Positions 60,344 to 64,000 of a DNA stretch of 64,000 nt are shown here, in pieces (position 1 is the stretch's first letter; each line of letters starts with the position of its first letter). The notes beneath the pieces are model-generated. The model did no database searches and was not told the origin of the DNA. It saw only the letters and a list, made by a program, of their open reading frames with translations. The stretch is from Icerya purchasi (taxonomy: Eukaryota; Arthropoda; Insecta; Hemiptera; Monophlebidae): the NCBI GenBank assembly GCA_039619475.1, contig CM077115.1, positions 447,071,292-447,135,291 on the forward strand, written 5' to 3'. Made by a program: the position numbers and the translations under genes.

Positions 60344-61306
60344 GTTTACTATGTCTACGTTTAATAAATCTGTTTTTCTTTTCGTTAAAAAAAGAAGGGA
60401 AAAAGAAAACGTAAGTAAAAATCGGTGTAGCTTTTTCTTTAAATTTCATACTTTTTTCTTACGTAAGGGACATAAAAGTTTTAAAAATTTTATTTTTTAT
60501 TTTCTGGGTGAATAATTTGTGTAAGAATGTGTATATCTTTTTAAATCTTTAATCCCCCGAGACCCGAAAATAACATCAAATAAACATCAACCGCTTCTAA
60601 ACCGTGTCACAGAGATTAGTCTTGAGCGGACCAAGATTGCCTCTTATCAAATTGGCAACCAGAACTGAGCGACTACCTTAGTTTGTATAAACGTTACAAC
60701 AATATGTGCGAAATATTCCCATAAACACAATTTTTTATTGATGCTCATGAACCCGAACAAAATGAGGATTCAACACTGGTATTTCTGGTATGTTCTGTGA
60801 ATAATGGCATATATTTAGAGAATATATTAAAAGCACATTTTTTCTTTTTATAAATAAAATTTTTGTACTATTCTTACGACCATCACGATTTAAAGGTTTA
60901 CGGACAATCTAAATTTTACTCTTTTTTTTTCTTTGTTTGTTTTCTTTTTATACTAGACTAGTTTCACTACTTTGTTTAACGATAGAGGTTTGTGAGAGCT
61001 CCTGTCCTATGCAATTAATAAGTAGTAATATACAACGAAATGAACTTTTGCAGTAATGTGTTTTATTACGCTTTGGAAGTTTTTCTACTATTTTTATTTA
61101 TTTACTTTTTTTTTTTTTTTTTATTTTTAGGTAATAATCGTCTAATTTACGTTATTACGGAATATGTACGATCATTAACGGACTATAATATAGCAGTTCA
61201 ACCTTATATATTTGAATTACTAATAAATATGCTGGTATTGAATAAATCATTTACGCTTCTTCATCAATTTCTTCAGTATCATATCATAGCTGATTCCAAA
61301 TTGATA
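36146..61306 (+). CDS. RMC1: RMC1 (C18orf8/Mic-1/Bulli), partial: 12 exons, 3' end off window
   Basis: RMC1 is the third subunit of the metazoan MON1-CCZ1 complex, the exchange factor that activates Rab7 on late endosomes and autophagosomes. Exons are 36146-36153, 36434-36539, 38885-39049, 42407-42550, 45633-45807, 50490-50646, 51417-51522, 51883-52000, 53786-53849, 55105-55210, 57033-57282 and 61131-61306. The phases all join to give 525 codons. Landmarks in order follow human RMC1: NPLQFE, VISIKFSPNKKILAIQ, GFMWISDSEILYVTNQGLEFY, RFALNVVDDLVIVHHK, WVTFQPDIIIDVGIGYFW, LEQSDVYNNIL and EYVRSLTDYNIAVQPY, ending LLHQFLQYHIIADSK. The N-terminal two thirds is propeller-like and the C-terminal part is the Mic1 helical domain. 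About 130 residues should lie beyond 64000. Confidence 0.92.
36434..36539 (+). CDS. RMC1: RMC1 exon 2
   Basis: The acceptor is aaatag|C. The exon encodes DIENSPFFITLSENPLQFE and NVFYDDKLNE, matching human YYLELCERPVQFE and CVFFDEANK. The donor is GAA|gtaagt, phase 0. Confidence 0.88.
36540..38884. other. RMC1 intron 2, no recognisable element
   Basis: This is about 2.3 kb of AT-rich DNA with homopolymer runs. No motif-bearing frame or inverted repeat stands out. Confidence 0.5.
38885..39049 (+). CDS. RMC1: RMC1 exon 3
   Basis: The acceptor is tttcag|ATT. The exon has 55 codons including VISIKFSPNKKILAIQKNEQ (human VKCIKFSLENKILAVQRTSK). The donor is ATC|gtaaga, phase 0. Confidence 0.92.
39490..40140 (-). 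mobile_element. LINE fragment in RMC1 intron 3, antisense
   Basis: Minus-strand reading gives the RT palm box YVDDTVL at about 39925-39950, preceded by INSRCINN (family: ING-INNIRY). Further on, GYAKATFKKMRKL is found in the 39492-39710 frame. Stops and frameshifts abound. It resembles the LINE family at 3172-4133 and 14170-15390. Confidence 0.65.
40420..41480 (+). mobile_element. Second LINE fragment in RMC1 intron 3
   Basis: Plus-strand frames give the RT box KFIYADDIALA at about 40433. Near 41190-41320 come DTAVSGFDFSRREWVQLNRI and QTIEHVVCNCPRRAF, the cysteine/histidine tail found after the RT in several LINE families. It then reads ending VDMDTKSE. At least five frameshifts or stops lie between. 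It is a different family from the neighbouring antisense copy. Confidence 0.65.
42407..42550 (+). CDS. RMC1: RMC1 exon 4
   Basis: The acceptor is atctag|GAT. The exon has 48 codons ending DSEILYVTNQGLEFYQ (human STEIVFITDQGIEFYQ). The donor is CAG|gtattt, phase 0. Confidence 0.93.
42551..45632. other. RMC1 intron 4, mostly featureless
   Basis: A (TAAA)n microsatellite occupies about 43681-43722. At about 44028 a cagggtggccacccaaccggg-like start resembles a transposon terminus, but I see no partner end. No coding motifs are seen. Confidence 0.4.
45633..45807 (+). CDS. RMC1: RMC1 exon 5
   Basis: The acceptor is ccgtag|GTT. The exon encodes NIVVSWFLYYSKNNLVIL (human LNVNWYMYCPESAVILL) and KLPRFE (human KLPKFE). 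The donor G|gtatca leaves phase 1. Confidence 0.9.
46175..46314. repeat. Imperfect long hairpin in RMC1 intron 5
   Basis: The arms at 46175-46236 and 46264-46314 pair (attattgaacactaaacac with the inverse of attattaaccactaaacac, and atcccgac with gtcgggat). They surround a loop of about 27 bp. This is a MITE-sized fold-back with no coding content. Confidence 0.7.
46920..47097. repeat. Two-copy tandem repeat of about 90 bp
   Basis: Both copies start tcagccaggctca and contain gtgctctttccg / gtgctctctccg, then acagttatcc / acagttatct and acgtgttt / atgtgttt. They directly precede the Mutator-like fragment. Confidence 0.65.
47083..47755 (+). pseudogene. Mutator-like transposase C-terminal fragment
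   Basis: Three plus-strand frames give in order KKRLAEDIIKKLKIYCGLEI, then CPTGIDSWCEWRKAEC, then LIYEELSNDNLLTRCLSG. These are followed by NESFNSLVW, PKHLHSGQKVVEIATYLAV and ELFEEAEGLLYG. This order matches a widespread arthropod transposase-like protein that I place in the Mutator-like group, with less certainty on the superfamily than on its mobile origin. Frameshifts occur near the C run at 47217 and elsewhere, so it is not functional. Confidence 0.55.
48390..48830 (-). pseudogene. Degraded mariner fragment in RMC1 intron 5
   Basis: The minus-strand frame at 48441-48728 contains GIVRLHDNARPYTS, the second catalytic aspartate region of SETMAR-like mariners, and CSPDPSDFHAI, a shortened third-aspartate motif. 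The rest of the gene is missing or unreadable. Confidence 0.6.
48870..49773 (+). pseudogene. hAT transposase C-terminal pseudogene (ZBED/GTF2IRD2-like)
   Basis: Frames on the plus strand give ALNSRLFSLLCENLDSDH, then LYELKEEAILFFEF and RLTYLTDI. The longer frame 49302-49652 has LEEMNF, LPQEVQEDFLEMKADSTTKD and THLCETGFSAL. After a frameshift near 49650 it continues IKTKQRNHLAVDSDLTIALAK. This is the order of the hAT core and dimerisation region in animal ZBED/FAM200-type proteins. Upstream catalytic parts are missing and frames are broken. Confidence 0.7.
50490..50646 (+). CDS. RMC1: RMC1 exon 6
   Basis: The acceptor is atgcag|GT. The exon encodes VNERDVAVSFIYGHIRILIF (human LSERDIAMATIYGQLYVLFL) and VYTIH. 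The donor AA|gtaaga leaves phase 2. Confidence 0.92.
51417..51522 (+). CDS. RMC1: RMC1 exon 7
   Basis: The acceptor is ttatag|A. The exon encodes KTHVLRLSKIGRFALNVVDD (human KMHILKLNRTGKFALNVVDN) and LVIVHHK. The donor is AAA|gtatat, phase 0. Confidence 0.93.
51883..52000 (+). CDS. RMC1: RMC1 exon 8
   Basis: The acceptor is tttcag|ACG. The exon encodes TSTIFDICLSG (human TSVIFDIKLRG) and ends at VEL plus the first base of a Tyr codon. The donor T|gtatcc leaves phase 1. Confidence 0.88.
52001..53785. other. RMC1 intron 8 with simple repeats
   Basis: It holds (TA)n runs near 52216-52244, 52815-52843 and 53366-53392, a (GAA)n run at about 53072-53099 and a (GC)n run near 53410-53421. The short frames at 52541-52771 and 53070-53261 have no recognisable motif. 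Confidence 0.5.
53786..53849 (+). CDS. RMC1: RMC1 exon 9
   Basis: The acceptor is gacag|AT. The exon encodes STHWVTFQPDIIIDVGIGYF plus two bases of Trp (human SSSWIVFQPDIIISASQGYLW). In-frame joining needs the donor TG|gttggt. A stronger-looking gtataagt donor lies 4 bases downstream but would shift the frame to an early stop. Confidence 0.85.
54941..54983. repeat. (TA)n microsatellite
   Basis: This is a roughly 40-bp alternating TA run in RMC1 intron 9. Similar runs are at about 6188-6202, 27073-27096, 51195-51218 and 56845-56890. Confidence 0.9.
55105..55210 (+). CDS. RMC1: RMC1 exon 10
   Basis: The acceptor is tttag|G, completing Trp. The exon encodes CLKLNLNCFVKCMSDK and LLIDFLMLRQNGKE, aligning without gaps to human LWNLQVKLEP ... 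LMDFLLQRKE. The donor is AAG|gtatta, phase 0. Confidence 0.87.
55616..55986. mobile_element. Fold-back element with about 165-bp arms in RMC1 intron 10
   Basis: The arms at about 55616-55780 and 55823-55986 are inverted copies over nearly their whole length. Examples are cactaaaaagtaaa / tttactttttagtg and catattacaata / tattgtaatatg. The loop is about 42 bp. No coding content is seen. Confidence 0.75.
57033..57282 (+). CDS. RMC1: RMC1 exon 11
   Basis: The acceptor is atatag|ATT. The exon has 83 codons including IFNRLNIAYKSKLDAD (human VFDKLNHEYKKYLDAE) and ILEQSDVYNNIL (human VLDQSDVYTHVL). The donor C|gtaaat leaves phase 1. Confidence 0.93.
57543..57946. mobile_element. TIR element carrying a 25-bp minisatellite, RMC1 intron 11
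   Basis: A perfect 17-bp inverted repeat, ttacaacgtaattctta at 57543-57559 and its inverse at 57930-57946, bounds 404 bp. Most of the interior is a tandem array. No protein is encoded. Flanking bases are A/T-rich, so a target duplication cannot be judged. Confidence 0.65.
57739..57913. repeat. 25-bp minisatellite, seven copies
   Basis: Seven tandem copies of a 25-bp unit (gttacataaaattgggacat + tttgc) are nearly identical. More diverged copies are visible upstream from about 57620. The array lies inside the TIR element at 57543-57946. Confidence 0.95.
57947..61130. other. Rest of RMC1 intron 11
   Basis: AT-rich sequence with poly-T runs and a (TTA)n microsatellite at about 60303-60342. I see no other element or gene. 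Confidence 0.5.
61131..61306 (+). CDS. RMC1: RMC1 exon 12 (last exon in the window)
   Basis: The acceptor is ttttag|GT. The exon encodes EYVRSLTDYNIAVQPY and LLHQFLQYHIIADSK, the most conserved stretch of the Mic1 domain. The donor ATA|gtaagt, phase 0, shows that more exons follow. Confidence 0.93.
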
Positions 61307-63060
61307 GTAAGTGTGTTGTAATAATAATAAAATTAAAGTTAGCAAGATTTTCGCGCTTAGGGGCGATATAATAATAATAATAATGGTGATAATGATAATG
61401 ATAATAATAGCTATAGAAATAATCTAGTTTCGCAGATGAACATAATAAAAGAACAAAAAAAAAAAAAAAAAAAATCATGTCAGAAATATTTTTTGAGCCG
61501 GCAAACCATTTCAACGAATTTACAAATTCCGAACCGGGAACCTTAAATGCCACTCATCTGAACTATTATACCATCGCGCTGCGGTGCGAATAAAATTCAC
61601 ATTAATGGCATAAAGCACAAACGGAAATGTTTATCAAAGTAGACTACTAAATAATTATTAGAAAAAAATAAATAAACCGCAAAATTCGAAATTAGAAATA
61701 ATACGAGTAAAATATCGTATTATAATGCAAAATTGAAATTTGAAAGTATTTTAATCTCCTTTATCCCAGTCATTTGCCATCGTAATTAATGTCTTTAATG
61801 CTATACCTCTTTTCGATATTGCTTAGAGTTGAAACTAATTTAGTTGAAAAATATTTTCTGAATATAATATTTCATTCTTAACCTTTATTTATATTTTTAT
61901 TAATCTATATAACACACTCTTTAACATGTAAGTAGTGATGCTGCTGTTGTTGGTAAAAACTAATTCTACTGCAAAATAGAATATTAAGGAGAACACTTTA
62001 GCGCGCAGTGATTGTGTAATTCACAAAAATACATTTATTGGTACTTGTCTCGATGATAAGATATACGAGTAGTCTTTCAATTTTATTTCGCCGAATTAAT
62101 AATTTTGTTTGGTTTTTATTGAACTAGAACATTTCCCAAGAAGAAGAAAAAGAATAACTTCTTTATAATTTCTTTTTAGCAAATTATTAATCCAAGGTTG
62201 CCTCTTATTATCGCTATATTTTATTATGTAAAAATATTGTTAATTTTTATCTTATCGATGCACGTCAACCAGATTAGTTAAATTATTTTTTAATGCGTGG
62301 AAGAGAAAAGGTAATATCCGCATTTATAATATGCGGTATGTAATTGCAGTTTTTATAGGAACTTATAAATGCGCACTAAACAAAAAAAAAACTCAGCCAC
62401 TACGAAGGAAAGCACTATTGAGGATATCTGCTTCACCTTCTCTGATCCGTTTTCACGACGGCTTCTTTACGTGTGTAGATAGATCATCTCGTGCAAGATG
62501 TTTATTACTTCATACAGCATAACTCAATAGCGTTGATAACAGGAAGCACTTAAATTAGTTGACAGCCTTTTTTCTATCATGTATCGCGCTGAGAGTTTAT
62601 TTTGTGTAATATACAATCAAGAGGGAAAACAGATAGTCGAAGAGAAATTCTTGGAAGATAAACGAGAAGTAAACGTAACACCGTATAGCGGGTTAAGGGT
62701 TTATAGAGTAGAATGACTAGAAAGTTCTTCGTTCCGCGGGTAAAAACTGATTACGAGTAATCCTAATTACGTGAAGAGCGCCCGGTAAGTTGATATCCGT
62801 ACATTGTTTCCAAAAATTTATTTCGATAACAAATGGATAATAAAAAATAGGCACTTTCGGGAATTTGTTTATTACAATTAAATCAAATAACCTTCGCACA
62901 CACACACACACACACACACACAAGAAGGTAAACGAATTTTAAAGAAGTTCAAAAACCACCATCACAATAAAACGAAACGAAAGCTACCCTGTTTAAGCGC
63001 AACATTAATATTCGGACACGGCGAACGCGTGTACGAGTAATACAATGCTGCTCTAGTTTT
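61307..63060. other. RMC1 intron 12 (continuing), no further exon seen
   Basis: A (TAA)/(TGA)-type microsatellite lies near 61369-61410, an A run at 61456 and a (CA)n run at 62896-62921. I looked for the next Mic1-domain exon (ACLLLSLE-type sequence) and did not find it. Confidence 0.5.
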
Positions 63061-63992
63061 CCCAGACTATGACTTAAGTCATAGCGGCACTCCTGTTACG
63101 TGCAGTGATGATCTGTACTATCACGTGAATGAGTATTTATGGTGACAATGCTCCAACTGATAAGTCATGTAGGGAATGGTTTCGACGTTTCAAGAATGGT
63201 GGTTTCAGCGTTGGAGACAAGCCTCGCTCTGGACAGCTAAAAAAATTTGAGGACAAAGAATTGCAAGCATTACTCGATGAAGATCCGAGTGTCAAACGCA
63301 AGAGAAGCTTGCAAAATCATTGCGAGTTACCCAACAAGCAGTTTCGGTACGATTACAATCCATGGGAATGATTCAAAAGCAAGGTAATTGTGTGTCTCAT
63401 GAACTGAAATCGAGAGACGTTGAAAGACGATTTTTCAAGTATAAACAGCTGATTCATAGGCAACAAAGAAAGGGTTTTTTTACATCGGATTGTTACTAGG
63501 GACGAGAAATGGATATTCTACGACAGCCCCAAGGTGAAAAAAAAAATACTATATGCCCAGTCAATCATTGCCATCAACCTCAACATCAACACCAAAACCG
63601 AACATTCATGGTTCGAAGGTCACATGCTGTGTATCTGGTAAGACCGAAAGGGTGTGGTACACTACGAGCTACAACCTGGCGATTTCATTACGGGCGATCG
63701 GTGTAAAGGCTACAATTGATTCGTTTGAACCGTGCATTACGAGAAAAACGGCCGGAATACGAGCAAAGTCATGACACAAAGTTATTTTTTGCGTGACAAC
63801 GTTCGGCCACATGTCGCAAAAGTCGTAAAAAAATATGTGGAAATGTTCGAGTGGGATATTTCGGAAATCGAAAATTGGCTTCTAACTTGGATCGCCTTAA
63901 AAGCTGAGACATTTCTTCGAGATGGAATTCGAAAATTATCTGAGAAGTGGGGGAAAAAGTAGTAGTCATTGATGGGCAATACTTCGATTAAT
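63060..63992 (+). pseudogene. Degraded mariner transposase lacking the third catalytic aspartate
   Basis: Plus-strand frames give the HTH/linker part (CREWFRRFKNGGFSVGDKPR), a WVPHEL-like motif as CVSHELKSRDVERRFF, and the first aspartate in VTRDEKWIFYD. Next come KPNIHGSKVT and the second aspartate region in LRDNVRPHVAKVVKKY. The text then jumps to LTWIALKAETFLRDGIRKLSE, so the PYSPDLAP(S/C)D block is deleted. It ends VVVIDGQYFD* at 63992. At least four frameshifts are present. It resembles SETMAR/cecropia-type mariners rather than the intact copy at 6203-7520. Confidence 0.8.
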
Positions 63993-64000
63993 TAGTTCAT

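Noticed and set aside
60282..60515. ORF with a tyrosine run
   Set aside because: It is a (TTA)n microsatellite read in frame within RMC1 intron 11.
62168..62230. tctttttag-preceded frame as the next RMC1 exon
   Set aside because: Its translation (QIINPRLPLIIAI) does not resemble the ACLLLSLE region that should follow exon 12.
63960..63992. gatgggcaatacttcga, resembling a hAT MITE terminus like that at 34935
   Set aside because: In the correct frame it reads VVVIDGQYFD followed by a stop, the normal C-terminus of a mariner transposase.

Overview
The window looks like nuclear DNA of an insect. It is strongly AT-rich, has two intron-containing animal genes with GT-AG introns, and is packed with arthropod-type transposons (mariner, hAT, piggyBac, pogo/Tigger, Mutator-like, several LINE families, a tRNA-derived SINE). 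A hemipteran is a reasonable guess, but nothing here proves the order.

Two conserved single-copy genes can be reconstructed exon by exon, and every splice phase agrees. UTP18 (SSU processome WD40 protein, UTP-B module, pre-18S rRNA processing) runs on the minus strand from an ATG at 32993 to a stop at 16126, in 8 exons encoding 495 aa. RMC1 (C18orf8/Mic-1, called Bulli in Drosophila; a subunit of the MON1-CCZ1 Rab7 activator on late endosomes) runs on the plus strand from about 36146. Twelve coding exons (525 codons) are visible to 61306 and the C-terminal exons lie beyond the window. The genes are head to head, with about 3.15 kb between start codons. Most of that gap is filled by three TIR elements, two of them hAT-like and abutting.

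Layout: 1-7.6 kb is a transposon cluster. It holds a deleted piggyBac-like element (517-1502, TTAA-flanked), a dead pogo-type transposase gene split by a LINE fragment (2.1-4.45 kb), a long-TIR mariner derivative (5091-5836) and a structurally complete mariner with an open transposase frame (6203-7520). At 7617-7914 there are two back-to-back long hairpins that share the same 33-bp core but have unrelated arms, the most unusual structure in the window. From 7.9 to 16.1 kb the sequence is mostly featureless AT-rich DNA with a hAT remnant (10865-11605) and a LINE (14.2-15.4 kb). From 16.1 to 33 kb is UTP18, whose introns hold a 24-bp minisatellite, MITEs, a SINE, LINE pieces, a Tigger/pogo element and a dead mariner. 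From 36.1 kb to the end is RMC1, whose introns hold LINEs, Mutator-like, hAT and mariner remnants, fold-back elements and a 25-bp minisatellite inside a TIR element. A third degraded mariner closes the window.

All identifications come from reading motifs, residue patterns, splice signals and repeat geometry by eye. No alignment or database search was run.
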